From Alopecurus myosuroides (taxonomy: Eukaryota; Streptophyta; Magnoliopsida; Poales; Poaceae), in assembly GCA_028641055.1 (NCBI GenBank), contig CM054060.1:159590322-159654321 (forward strand): a DNA stretch of 64,000 nucleotides, in the 5' to 3' direction. The position numbers and the translations under genes were made by a program. The notes under the pieces are model-generated. The model saw only the letters and a list, made by a program, of their open reading frames with translations, was not told where the DNA came from and ran no database searches. This document shows, in pieces, positions 1-11,708 of the stretch. Numbering within the stretch: the first letter of the stretch is position 1; the number at the start of each line of letters is the position of its first letter.

Positions 1-384
1 CCCACAATCAACAACATCGCCATAACCAAGATGCTCCTTGACAGGGGTGTGGGCCTCAACATGATCTCGGTGCGGACATTCGAGAACCTGCAAGTGCCCT
101 ACGAGCGCCTGGCCCCCACAAGGCCATTCACAAGCGTTACCGACAGAACTATGGTTCCCTTGGGACAGGTGCGCCTCACCGTCACACTCGGCACCCATCA
201 GAACTACCGCACCAACACTCTCGACTTCGACGTGGCACATATCGCCCTCTCCTACAACGTCATCCTCGGCTACCCAAGTCTCGCCAAGTTCATGGCAGTG
301 ACGCACCATACGTACAACATCGCCAAGTTATCTGGGCTTGCTAGGACCATCACCATCCATGGCGAGGTGGAGGACGCGATGTGA
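1..384 (+). pseudogene. Gypsy aspartic protease fragment
   Basis: The frame is open from base 1 to a TGA at 382-384, so the start lies outside the window. The active-site segment reads LLDRGVGLN at about residues 12-20, where families of this type usually have a D-x-G followed by Ser or Ala; Arg and Val here suggest an inactive site. Near the C-terminus NVILGYPSLAKFMAV matches the conserved 'ILGRP.LAKF' region of plant gypsy proteases. Such proteases cleave the Gag-Pol polyprotein. After the stop, the same frame continues with pol-linker-like sequence (for example KKPLLFSLEV near 470-500) and then decays. The fragment is not expected to be functional. Confidence 0.7.
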
Positions 385-2103
385 TCCGTCGAGCGTTCCT
401 ACAAGGAGTTGGCAACATTGCACCTTGCTGATGAAGACGATGTGGGACACCTCAACGATGTCCCCAAGAAGCCGCTGCTATTCTCTCTAGAAGTGGCAGT
501 CACCCAGAAGACCTCCCTGAGCGCTGGGGGATCGAGGGCTACTGCCGCTCTCCACACGAGCCTGCCTCCCAACTAGGGGGAGCACCCATCGCCTTCTCTC
601 TCCACGCGCCTCCACAAGGCCATGGAGACGTACCCACAAGGGGACCCCGTGATGCCACGGTAAAAATGACGGCAGGACCTCTCTCCATGAGGGTCTCAGG
701 GAGCTCTGACCATGCGTGCCGCGTGGCCGCGAGAGCTTCTACCCACACAAGTGGGATCCTCGTTCCGGTAGCGGCAAACTTTTATTCCTCGAGGATGCTA
801 CAAGGCCACTACATCCTCGAGCTATGCACCTGAACTCGCGCGAGTATCATCCCCATGACGATGGGAGTCTCGTGTCTGCATGGTGACGTCAAGTTCCTCT
901 TGGGGACCACAAGGTCACGACATCCTCAAGCAGTTTGTAAAAGAATAATGCCTCATCCTAGCAGTAAATTCAGTTACTTTCCTGAGCAATTCACTCTTCT
1001 GCATGCCGGCATGCTTGCATCCAAATGGCATCACTAAGTATTCATAATGAAAAAAATATGTCCTAAAAGTTGTTTTATCTTATCTTCTCAACCTTATCTG
1101 ATGATAACCTGATCTCCAAGTTTGGAAAACAGTTGTGCACCATGTAGCTCATCTAATATATCCTCAATGACAGGCATATTGAATTGATTTTCTGCACTTA
1201 ACCCGAAAGCAAGTTTTCAAACCAGACCTGCTCTGTGAAGTGATGGAAGTAGTGAAGGTTTAGGCTTCGGATCTGTGAAGTTCAGGAAAGGGAAAGAAGA
1301 CGGTCATGATAGATTGGTGAATGAGGAAGGAAAAGCTTAAACTATCCAAGAAATATAGCACTGTCAAGCAAGCATGTTTTGACCAAGAAAGCAAACTGGA
1401 GCATCCAACACACTCATGTGTATTCACCTCAGCATGCATACTTTCCTCTCTAGAGGCGCGCAAGTGCCTTTTTTCCTCACGAGAGCATCCCGCGAGCGGG
1501 GGTTGGGACGGTGTATGTGTACGGGTCGCCATTGTACACAACACCTCGCCAAGTTACTTGGCAAAGTTTTCCTCACGAGATGCTCACAAATGAACAGTCA
1601 AACATGCGCTTCTGTCGAGAAGACAAATGATTGCAGGCAATCACACGTCCAAGGAGCAAGCGCGTAATCTCCTACGAGGGACCTAAGGAGATCCTCGACA
1701 AGAATCCTAGGATATTCCCACAAGGGTCAACAAGAAGCCCTCCACAAGGAACACAAGCAAGGTCTCTCGAAGGATCCCCACAGACTCTACCCCAGCAAGG
1801 GATCGCACGAAAAACTAAGTTTCTCCAAAAAATAATATCCAGAGACACATACAAAAAACATAATAACAGAGGGCACATAACGTCCTCTCCAAACTCATAA
1901 TACTCATAGTTGTTCACCTATTCTCTAGTATGCGCGCCAGGAATAGAAAACCACCACTCAAGCGGAAGAATGATGGTCCCCAGAGTCTTCTTCATCACCA
2001 TCGGACGCCCCTACTTCACCTTCACCTTCAACACCGGCACCAGCTGGCTGCTTCGTGCCACCTTGTGGGTTGAATGCCTCGGTGAAGGCAATCACATCCT
2101 CGC

Positions 2104-2238
2104 TCACCCTGCACCGGGAGATTCCTGGAGATCATCAGGGATAGGCGCCGACAACTTGTCAAAGTTGAAGAGGGGATCGACACGAAGGAGCTGGGAGAAG
2201 GCATGAGTGATCGCCTCCGACAAAAGTTGGTGGATCTC
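2104..2238 (-). pseudogene. C-terminal half of a minus-strand reading frame split by E1
   Basis: On the minus strand the bases just left of E1 encode a helical-looking tail, beginning IHQLLSEAITHAFSQLL and ending at a TGA at 2104-2106. On the far side of E1 (46849 to about 46925) the minus strand encodes FFSQFLTTLEEEVHDLDG in the frame that runs into it once the E1 target duplication is counted once. E1 therefore appears to have landed inside a coding-like frame. The frame is antisense to the protease at 1-384. Antisense extra ORFs are known in Tat-lineage elements, which makes that origin plausible. The protein function is unknown. Confidence 0.4.
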
Positions 2239-3643
2239 TGATAGGTCATAAATGTATCCTTAATTTCTAATGTTCCATGTTGTTTTCATGCCATATGCTA
2301 CATGTTTTCCTTACACTGTATGCCATTTTTATCGGTTTTCTGGGACTAACCTATTGACAAGATGCCACAGAGCCAGTTCCTGTTTTCTGCTGTTTTTAGT
2401 TTCAGAAAAGTTGTTCTAAAAATATTCTCGGAACTGGAAAATTCGAAACCCATAAGTCTTAGAATTCCCGGAGGGTCCACGGAGTCCCGAAGAGACCTGG
2501 AGGGTGGCCACACCATAGGGTGGCGCGGGTCCCCCTGGCCGCACCACCAGGTGGTGTGGGCCCCCTGGCCAACCTCCCCCGCATCGTCCTTTCGCCTATT
2601 TATTCCCCCCGAGGCATAAACCCTAAATCAATCAGCCCTTTTCCATGAAAAGTTCCGTAGCTCCGCCGCCGCCGACGACAAGTTTTGGGGGACAAAAATC
2701 TCTGTTCCGGCACCCTGCCGGGACAAGGAAATTCCCCCGGATCCATCTCCATCGACTCCATCGCCATCTTCATCATCGTTGTTGTAACCTATGATGAGGA
2801 GGGAGTAGTTCTCGCCCGGAGTTGAGGGGTCTACCGGTAGCTATGTGTTTCATCTCTCTCTCATGGTATGATCTTTATGTGACCGTGAGATTTGTAATCT
2901 AGTTGAATTAGTAGATGTTACTCTTCATATATTATGCTACTCGAGTGGTTTTGTTATGAGATCTCCATAAACACTTTGATCACGGTGTAAAGGTGACATT
3001 GTGTGCACCGTGTGGTTTATCATGATATTTATATCTTGTGTTGGGTGACCCTTTGGAATTGTGGTGTTTGTCTAGTACCTTCTAGGGCGCTCATAGTGAC
3101 AGCGTGGGGTTAACTAGACATGGGAATGCGACTTTGAGGAGTGCTGTTACAGCCCTACACAATGAATTGGTGATTGTTATTCAACCGGAGAGTGGTTCGG
3201 AGCAGCGTAGTGAAGAGATATATTTATGCATTCAATTATGTTATCATTGTTGAGAGTGTTCACTAGTGAAAGTATGATCCCTAGGACTTGTTTTTGAGCA
3301 TTGAAACACCGTTTTCAACCAGTTCTGCTACATGTTTGCTTGCTACCATTTTTATTTCATATTACTATTAAAACTTATAATCATTCATATTACTTGTATT
3401 TCACTCTCTCTTCACCGAACTAGTGCACCTATACAACACAATTGTATTGGGTGTGTTGGGGACACAAGAGACTTCTTGTATCATGATTACATGGTTGCTT
3501 GAGAGCGATATCTATGACCTCTTCCTCCCTGAGTTCGATAAACCTTGGGTAATCCACTTAAGGGAAACCTGCTGCTATTCCACAAACCTCTGCACCTGGA
3601 GGCCCAACACTGTCTACAAGAATAGAAGCGTGCGTATACATCA
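2239..3643 (+). repeat. E1 5' LTR
   Basis: This 1405 bp repeat matches 45404-46848 over its whole length with scattered substitutions. It starts TGATAGGTCATAAATG and ends TATACATCA, just before the primer site. It contains a GC-rich dyad block around 2500-2580 and a TATTTATT promoter-like motif at 2597. Confidence 0.9.
2597..2604 (+). promoter_or_regulatory. Putative E1 LTR TATA-like box
   Basis: TATTTATT lies just after the GC-rich dyad and about 20 bases before 'aaccctaaatc', a common context for grass LTR transcription starts. The same motif occurs in the 3' LTR at 45791-45798. The promoter role is inferred. Confidence 0.4.
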
Positions 3644-3653
3644 AGACCTTTTC

Positions 3654-3671
3654 TGGCGCCATTGCCGGGGA
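3654..3671 (+). other. E1 primer binding site (tRNA-Asp type)
   Basis: TGGCGCCATTGCCGGGGA lies ten bases after the LTR. It complements the 3' end of plant tRNA-Asp with one mismatch (A for G at position 8). This primer choice is characteristic of the Athila lineage. Confidence 0.85.
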
Positions 3672-3816
3672 GGTAAGGTAAAAGGATCTCACATCCTTTA
3701 TGAGTGCTCGAAGTTATTTCCTTTAGATTCTGCAATTATATGTTTTTGTTTCTGGTTTTCACTAGTTAGGCTTATTTTTACCTGTTGCTTGTTTTTATTT
3801 TTACTAGTTAGTCTTA

Positions 3817-6215
3817 ATGGAAAACAACAAAAATATGAGAGAGCTTTATTTGCATGCTAGTAGCATTCATTATTTGGATACCATTATTTCTAATACTATG
3901 GAGAAGTCTAAGCTTGGGGAAGCTAGTTTTTTATAAATTTTTAGTTCCTCGACTTTAGAGGATAAAATTTGCTCTGGTGAAACTTTATCTCCCATATGTG
4001 ATAAATCTAATGATGCTTGTGATATTTTAAATTCTCCTACTGAAAGTGTTCCTTTTAAAATACCTATGAAAATTGTTGAACGTGTCACGAATAACTGCTA
4101 TTTTGGAGATGGAATTGTCCATCCTCGTGATCATTTACTCTTTATACATGAATTATGCGGGTTGTTCAAGTGTGCAGGTATTTTTAATGAACCAAGTTAA
4201 GAGGAGGCTATTCTCTTTGTCACTTAAGGACAAAGCAAGGGAGTGGTATGAGCTACTAGATGATCCTCATCATTTGGAGTGGAAAGAGCTTGAATCTCTA
4301 TTTTATTCTAAATTTTATTCTTCTCATGAACTGTATTTAGATAGGAATTACATTTATAATTTTTGGCCTCGTGATGGAGAAAGCATTGCTCAATATTGGG
4401 GAAGACTGAAAACATTAATACTTAAATGTCCTAACCATGAGCTTCCTAAGGAAATTATTGTTACTAATTTTTATGCAAGGCTTTTAGGACATTATAGGGA
4501 TTATCTAGATGCATGTTCAGAGGGTTCTTTCTCAAGTAAGAAGGTTGAAGCTAAATGGGATCTTCTTGAAACAATTGAAACCAATAATGTAGGTTGGAAT
4601 AACGACAAAGGTAAAGAATCATGTATAAACTATGAGTATGATTGCATTAAGTCTTTCGTTGAAACTGCTGATTTTCAAGAGCTTAATGCTAAATATGGTC
4701 TTGATCCTCAAATGATTGTTGGTTGGTATAGATACTTTGCTTCTTATATTAATGTTCCTAAATCAAACGGGTACATACATCATGAACCTTTTAAAGACAC
4801 TTGCATGAAAAATGAAACTATTATTAATGATTGCAATGAACATGCTCAAACTTCTGAAAGTACTATTTCTTATAAGCATGTTAATTTTTGTGGAGCACCT
4901 AGACCTTGTGAAAATAATCAAACCGAAGAAGAATATTGCATCCATCATAGGAATGAAAAAACTAGAAAGTGGGACAGGGATTTCGATAATCTTGGTAAAA
5001 AAGTTTGTGACATCTATCCTTTTATTTGTGAACTTTGTTGTAAAGTGGGTCATTTCAATTTTCAATGCTCAGGTTGTAATAGCTATTCGAATACTGGAAG
5101 TTTGTATTGTGATGACATGATCACTCCTAATCAGCATGATGAACTTACATTATTTTTGGGGTGTGAAGAGTTATCAAGAAAAACTTCTTTGGTAGATATG
5201 AGTGCTCTTGATATGAATAATGTCCTGCATGGTTGTCATCTTTATTGTGTTAATAATTGCCACACAAATACTTACATACAAAAGATTATAAAACAAGATA
5301 CTTTACCAAAATATGACAGGGCTAATATTTGTTTTCATCTTATTAATGAAAAGGAGGAATCCTCCGAAGTTCTTTCTATTGTTTCTGACAATAAACCAGG
5401 GTATGTGGAGAAGCTTCCTTTCAAGCCTCTCCCTCCTATAGAGAGGAGGAAGAAGAAGAGGAGGAGTAAAATGAGAGAAGTAACGGTATCCCCCCCTAAG
5501 CATGTAGCTCCTATTATAGTTTTTGATGAGTATGAACTCGATGATTTTCCTATGCCTGTTATTTATCAAAGTGATCATGATTGGGAGAAACACACTACAT
5601 TTGATATTAAAAATCTCTTTGGTACCAATTCTAAAAATGATGATAATTGTGGTACTATTATTACCATCCATGTTCCTTCCAATGATGATATAGAAATCTC
5701 TGAGCATGTGGATGTTGTGTTTGAAAATCCTTTTGCCACTGATGATTATATGCTTGATACATCTCTTTCTTGTAAAAAATGATGATATTGCTTATGATGA
5801 TACTATGCCTCCAGTCTTTGATAACTATTATAAAACATGCTATAACATAGGCTATGATTACAATTATCCTTATTAAACGTGTCATAGTTATGGGATTACC
5901 CAAAACCATCTCCCTAATATACAACTTGTCTATCATGTTGAAGTTCTTTATGATGATTACAATGATGAATATATTATTTTTAGTCCACCTAATATTGAGG
6001 AGAAAATTAATTATGATTACAATATGCCTCCTATATTTGATTATTATGGTGATGAGAATTATAATGATAGCTATTTTGTTGAATTTTCTCCCACTTCTAC
6101 TAATAAGAATGACTATGCTTATGTGGAGAGTATTAATTTTGTTATGCATGTGGCTCATGATAAGAATGTTTCTTGTGATAGTTATATTGTTAATTTAATT
6201 CATGATGCTAATTAA
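3817..6215 (+). pseudogene. gag: Athila-type gag, frameshifted (E1)
   Basis: The ATG at 3817 starts MENNKNMRELYLHASS. The frame meets a TAA near 3936, and a frameshift near 4175 moves the capsid part into the frame ending at 5782. That part holds the conserved Athila capsid block (KRRLFSLSLKDKAREWYELL, DRNYIYNFWPRDGESIAQYW, FYARLLGHYRDYLDA) and a CCHC zinc knuckle, CELCCKVGHFNFQC, at 5027-5068. A second frameshift in the A-run near 5773-5779 leads into a Tyr/Asp/Asn-rich tail that ends at 6215. The product would be the structural Gag that packages element RNA. No pol follows. The E3 gag (42890-43582) is a relative from another family. It is not functional as it stands. Confidence 0.8.
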
Positions 6216-8097
6216 AGTTATTATGAGAGAGTGAAACATAGTCTTCTGCATCTCAACAATATTAAGTTTCCCCTCCTTATGTTGAATTTTTTTGAAGTTG
6301 CACTTGTTTTTGCTTTCCTATGATTGCTACTTTGTGATTTATTGACTTGTTCTTGTACCAGATTATTTTTCATAGGAAGTGGGTTAGACTTAAATTTGTT
6401 TTACATTTTCTTCTTGATGCTCTTTTTTGCTTCAATTCATATTTATTTATGTGATCATCATAAGAATTACTATGCCTAGCTAAAAGGCTTTAAAGAAAAG
6501 CACTTCTTAGGAGATAACCCATGGTTTTATTTTTGCTTTGTTTTTCTCTGCTTTGTTTGAGTCAAGGGGTTGTATACTTATGTGGAAACTCCTTTGTATC
6601 TTTATTTTCATGTATTATTTGTGCCAAGTAAAGTTTCTAGCGAAAGTTGGAGTTGGTTTTGGATTGCTACGCAGGAAACAGATTTCTGCTGTCCACCGTG
6701 AAAAATCATATAAAATCCAGAAAGATCAGAATGACCTGAATTTGTTTGTGCTTATTCCTCAGCTAATTACAAAACTTTTTTGTTCTTTAAGTTTTTCAAT
6801 CTGAGCAACCTAAGTGCCCCGATAAAATTCGTCTTTACAGACTGTTCTAGTTTTGGAAGATTTTGCCATTTTTCTTGCATTTGCTCTTTTACGATGTCAA
6901 GTGGATTTCTTTGCTTCACGAAACATCAGTGGCTGTAGCTAATGTTTAAAAGTATCAATATCACTTGTTCCCATACAGAACCCATGATTTTTTGATTGTT
7001 GCACTAACCCTCTAATGCGAATTACTCTTTGAGTGTGGTGTGAACAAAGTTTTCAAGGGTCAAGAAAAGAGGGTGATATAATGTGATCAAGAAGAGTGCA
7101 AGACCAAAGCTTGGGGATGATCCTGTGGTTCATCCCAGAAAATTCTAAGAAGACTCAAGCATCTAAGCTTGGGGATGCCCAAGTCATCCCCTTCTTCATC
7201 AACAATTTATCGGGTCACTTCTAGTGAAACTATATTTTTATTCGGTCACATCATATGAAGTTTACTTGGAGCATATGTCTGTTTTTATTTTGTTTTCCTT
7301 TGTTATATTTTGTTTTACTTTCTTCAATAATATAGTTGGTACCTAGCATTCTTTGTGTTGGAGAGAGACACGCTCCGCTTTTTCATTGGAATACTCATTA
7401 TGCCCGTATTCTTAGTTTTTCTTCTAGCTACTGCAAAATTCCTGTTTAGCTCCTATTTTTATTGCATCTCTTATTCGGAGCTGTTAGTTTTAGTAGAGTT
7501 GTGTGAGTAATCTCTTGTTTCATTGCTGTATCTCTTGGAGCGTTTTTGTTGTTTGGTGTTTGGTAGAAAATGCTACCTGTGGTAGATGGTATAACGAAAA
7601 AGCTTGCATATTCTTGTAGATCACTAAACTGTTTCACTTGATTATTTGTTGTTGTTTTGAGATATAGATATGCTTAATGATAAACTTGCTGGTTTAGTAA
7701 AGTAAAAAAACAATTAATGGTTGGTCTAGAAGCTTGAAACAGTGCCACACTCAAATAACCAGTTGATAGGATAATGGTATATGACTTCCTTTGTTGATAG
7801 CAATCGTAATGGAGTTTTGTTACACGCTATGGTCGGGGAAGCTAACAGTGACTTGTCACTGCCACGGACCCTCTTAGAGTGATTTTCATTGTGCCTTGTG
7901 ATATCATGATTTTATTTGGATTCTTTTAACTTGTGAGTTCTATGTTGCGGTTTTCTGGCACTTCCACCATCCATATTTGCTAGCCTATTCGGTACTGTGC
8001 ATGGATCATTCTCACATTGAGAGTTGGTGAAAACTTCGCTAGTACATCCAAACCCCGTGGGAGAACTTTGTTCTTCTACACATAATCCAAAAATTAT
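6216..8097 (+). other. E1 non-coding internal region
   Basis: This is AT-rich DNA without a credible reading frame. The motif AAGCTTGGGGATG occurs twice (around 7107 and 7166), resembling the element's own polypurine tract; such internal copies are common in non-autonomous Athila elements. It ends at the ATTAT target site used by E2. Confidence 0.65.
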
Positions 8098-11000
8098 TGT
8101 CAGACCCCGGACCCAGAGATATACATACTGTTATGTGCTCCTAGCCATGGACTCACAAGGGCTTCAGGGTTACCAGCCCCGGCCGCAACAAACAACGGCA
8201 GGCAGACCGGATTCATCGGCACGTAGTCCGGATCCCCGGTCTACTACTCCTTGTATCCATGCTAGTCATAACCAGTTATGCATACCCAAGCGTCCACGAG
8301 TCGGATGAAACTGAAGGAACGGGACCAAAGTTATACAGAGCTGCTATGTGTCCAGAAAGTGCAACAACAATCGAGGGTTACTGGGGTTACCTCGCCCCAG
8401 GCCGATCAAATCGACAGGCGGGCTCGGACATGGATCATCGGCTCCACAACCCCTCGACTGCGACAACTATGCAGGCATAGCCAAAACTGTATAACAATGA
8501 GCTCGAAACCAACAACCGATCAAAGCAGTACTCTAAACATGAAGTTGTATTAAACAGGTGTTACTAGAGTATAGCTTACAAGAAGAGGTCACACGACCCA
8601 ACATTACATCAGACAACGGAAAGCAAATTATGTTGCTAATCAACAAGAACCAAAAAGGCCTAAGAGGCCGCAACATAAGGCGACGTCCCAGCCCATAGAT
8701 TCCAGGCTGCTACCTGGGAACCCCGAACTACTCGTCGATGTCCACGTCGAAACACCACCGAACCGAGGAACTCCACCTGAACCAAGTTGAAGCAAACATG
8801 AGTACGAGAGGTACTCAACAAGACTTAGTTAACCTATTACATATCTGCTTCTTTTAGAAAGAGTTATGAAGGTTGTTTTGCGTAAAGCCATCTTTTATTT
8901 TCCAAATTGAGGAAGGAATAGCACGTCTCATGGAGTATTTTGAAAACAGATGAGAAAGTTGTTCAACTACTGAAATCATCATCTTTTTAATCCACCAACT
9001 CATATCAGCACCTCGTGCTTCAAAGATTACATCCTCCAGTTGTTCCAGTAACTCATGCTACAAGGTAACCCCTCTCGGCATCTCCGAGGAGGCATCCTTC
9101 ATTCATTATCAACAAGTTTTAACCATTCCGTTTAAGTTATCTATGATCACAGAATCCGTCACCAAGTCGTCCTTAACCGCGGACACGGCTTTTCGAAAAG
9201 ATTAAACCCTGCAGGGGTGTACAACTTTAACCACACGTATCAACCAACTCTTAATGCCAGATCATTAGCACTATTCCGGGAAGTGCCGGCAGATGGAGGT
9301 CGACCACGATCTTTCCCTTGCTTCGCCTATTCCATGAGTCGCTCCGAGTAGAGATGGTCCGCCAATAGGGAGTGACCATCTCCTGCCGGGTCTCTATCGT
9401 TGTGCGCAATGCTCGACGGTTACCTACCCGCAGAGCGCCGATACACCACCACGTCCTAGTTTTGAAAACGTTTTGATATCCCCGCAAATCCAAATGGAAA
9501 GCCCGAACTAGGCAACTCATGGAACAAACTAGGCAAGTTGAGACCGAGGGGAATCTAAGCCCCGTGTGGATGCACGCTCAGTCTTGGCTCGAAGACGAGA
9601 ACTCGCTCCTAGGGGCATGAACGAGACAACCACCACAGACCCTCTGTGGTCTCGTCATCCACACCTTTAAGTCATCTTAATCAAGTATCTCTTAACTTTC
9701 CACAACATACTATCATACTAGATTCATTCGCGGCTCTGATTCATCAACCGGATGGAGCAGAGATCAACAGACATGTATGACTAAGCATGGCATATTTGAG
9801 GCTATGGTGATACACACAACCAAATCCTATGTCTGCTAGGAGCATTGAATCATGATATCTGGGTTATGCAAATAAATAGGATAACTCTATCTATTGACTC
9901 AAGATACTTTGGAACCGAATGCATTTGTACGAGAATCAAAAGTCTTTCGAAATCATATATGGGCAGATAAGAGGTTATGCTTGCCTTGCTTCAAGAAAAC
10001 CAGAGAAAGTCTTCAGGGATAAGTGCTTGACTTGTCGGTTAGGATCAAGTATTCGCCATTGGGGTTGCTGGCCTTCACTTCGGAGTCGCGTTCTACCGAG
10101 GGGGAACAACACCGAAAAGAAGAACAATAAACAAACATGGCATCGATGCAATGCACAATATGTATGCATGAGCAAGTTAATGCACTTCGATGAAACCCTA
10201 AACATGCTCGATGGGTTGCTAGGGTTTATATGGCAGATATGGAATTTTACTGGAATTTATCCCGAAAATAGACCCCGGAGGGGGTTTCGGGCGATTATGA
10301 AGGTGAATACCATTTTAGTTGCTCAAATGGGTTCAAAAACATCATAAGTGGATTGCATTTGTCATTTTAAGCAATTTGGTATATAACTTTTAATTTTCTA
10401 TTTTTATTGAATAAAAACTTATTTTTCTATTTTTAAATGAATTAACAACATTAAATAAATGCTCATTTTTCAACTTGGTCAAACATGTATAAAAATAACA
10501 TATTCAGATAGATTACATTTTTCTGGAAATTTTGGTATATCAAACACATTTTTCTGATTAATAAATTAGAAGATATTAAATTTACAATTTTAATTAGTTT
10601 TCTGGAATTTCTGGGATTACTAAAAAAAAGGGTTATGACGTCATTGTGACGTCATCCTTGCATCAGCAACGGCCACAGAGGCTCAGCTGTGGAAGCAATC
10701 GGTCGATTCCTTGTGAATCTCCCGAATCAAAGAGTACCAGGGGCGAGAGGGCACCGAGGCCGACCAAACGGTGGCGGCGCCGCCCGGAATAGGCCGCCGG
10801 AAGCTCGCCGGCGACGAGCTCTAGGGCGGGCGGCAACGGACCTCGATGTGACGACGTTACAGAGAGGGAAAGGGAGGGCCGAGGCCACCGGGAGGCTCAC
10901 CGTGGCGAGGGGAGTGTGTTGGGGTAGGCGACAGGGCGAGGGGTCGACGGACGGAGGCGAATTCGCCCGCGGCGGCGCTCGGCCGTGGTTGGAGAGGAAA

Positions 11001-11672
11001 AGGACGGCGGCGGTGATACACGGCGCCTCGGGTCGATTCCAGCGTCGAGGAGGGACAACCAAGGACGGCGAACACGGTGGTCTACTTGGAAGAGCTCGGG
11101 GCGGCTCGAAGCGACGGCAGCTTCGAATCATGGCCAAGCTAGGGTTTCGGCCCGTTGCGAAAACAGAGAGAAAGAGAGGAGCTGAGAGGCGAGGGAGTGG
11201 AGGAGGTGAGCAGGAGGAGAGCCGGGGACGTCTCCTCGTCCTCTCAACCCTCGCGAAACGGAGCAGGACGTGGCGCACGGCAGCATCGACGAGTTGCTCG
11301 CCTTCTGGCAGAAGGAGGAAGAAGAAGTTAAAACAGAATTTTTGCGAAAACCCCCCTGGAACCCGGAAAATTACGAAGAGGCCCTTTTCTATCTGAGAAC
11401 AGAACAGAAACGGAAGTTTTGGGGACCTTTTTGCAAACAGAAAAATTTGAAAAAAAGATATTTGAAAACCTTACAAAATTTTCAACCTCACCATGACTTT
11501 GCTTTTCAAATTTGAAAATGTTTTTATAACAAATTTTGGGTGCTCACTTTAAGTGGTTTTTGGGCAAGTTTTCATTTAAATTCAAAATTTAAATTGTTTC
11601 AAAATTCCTTCATGCATGAATGACATGATCACAACACAACAAACCCTATTGTAGCAAAACAGGGATGTTACA
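8098..11672 (-). repeat. E2 3' LTR
   Basis: Near-identical to 15417-18991. It includes a perfect hairpin at 9632-9650 (ACCACAGA / TCTGTGGT, 3-base loop), an AT-rich stretch at 10360-10620, paired TGACGTCA motifs at 10636-10654, and a GC-rich exon-like block at about 10690-11300 that ends in AT-rich DNA. Open frames in the GC block occur on both strands and are not supported as genes. Confidence 0.93.
10636..10654. promoter_or_regulatory. Paired TGACGTCA motifs in E2 LTR
   Basis: Two TGACGTCA palindromes lie three bases apart, 11 bp centre to centre. TGACGTCA is the classical plant bZIP (TGA/CRE-type) binding core. In the other LTR (17955-17973) the second copy has become CGACGTCA. Regulatory use is inferred from recurrence in three element families. 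Confidence 0.45.
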
Positions 11673-11688
11673 AATCTACCCCCCTTAC
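11673..11688 (-). other. E2 polypurine tract
   Basis: On the minus strand GTAAGGGGGGTAGATT directly abuts the start of the 3' LTR. This is the expected plus-strand DNA priming site, and it fixes the element's orientation. Confidence 0.85.
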
Positions 11689-11691
11689 AAG

Positions 11692-11708
11692 AATCTCGTC
11701 CCGAGATT
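11692..11708. other. 17-base inverted repeat beside the E2 polypurine tract
   Basis: AATCTCGTCCCGAGATT is a perfect 7-bp stem with a 3-base loop. The same stem is present in E6 (56048-56064) and, degraded, in E4 (27941-27957), each time within about 20-35 bases of the 3' LTR. Confidence 0.8.

Larger units (their letters stand above)
1..2238 (+). mobile_element. Decayed Ty3/gypsy (Tat-like) retrotransposon remnant
   Basis: The first 384 bases encode a gypsy-type aspartic protease fragment. The same frame stays recognisable with stops to about position 660. From about 900 to 2238 I recognise no protein on the plus strand, and the sequence looks like decayed internal or LTR-like DNA. E1 cuts this layer at 2238/2239, and it appears to resume at 46849. 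Both ends of the remnant are unknown because the window starts inside it. Tat lineage is a tentative assignment, based on the protease style and on coding-like sequence on the opposite strand downstream. Confidence 0.6.

Noticed and set aside
10689..11396. 235-codon plus-strand frame and 183-codon minus-strand frame in the GC block of the E2 LTR, repeated at 17954-18814
   Set aside because: Long frames occur on both strands of a GC-rich segment with few stop codons. Their presence in both LTRs reflects LTR duplication, not gene conservation, and the protein is low-complexity Arg/Gly.
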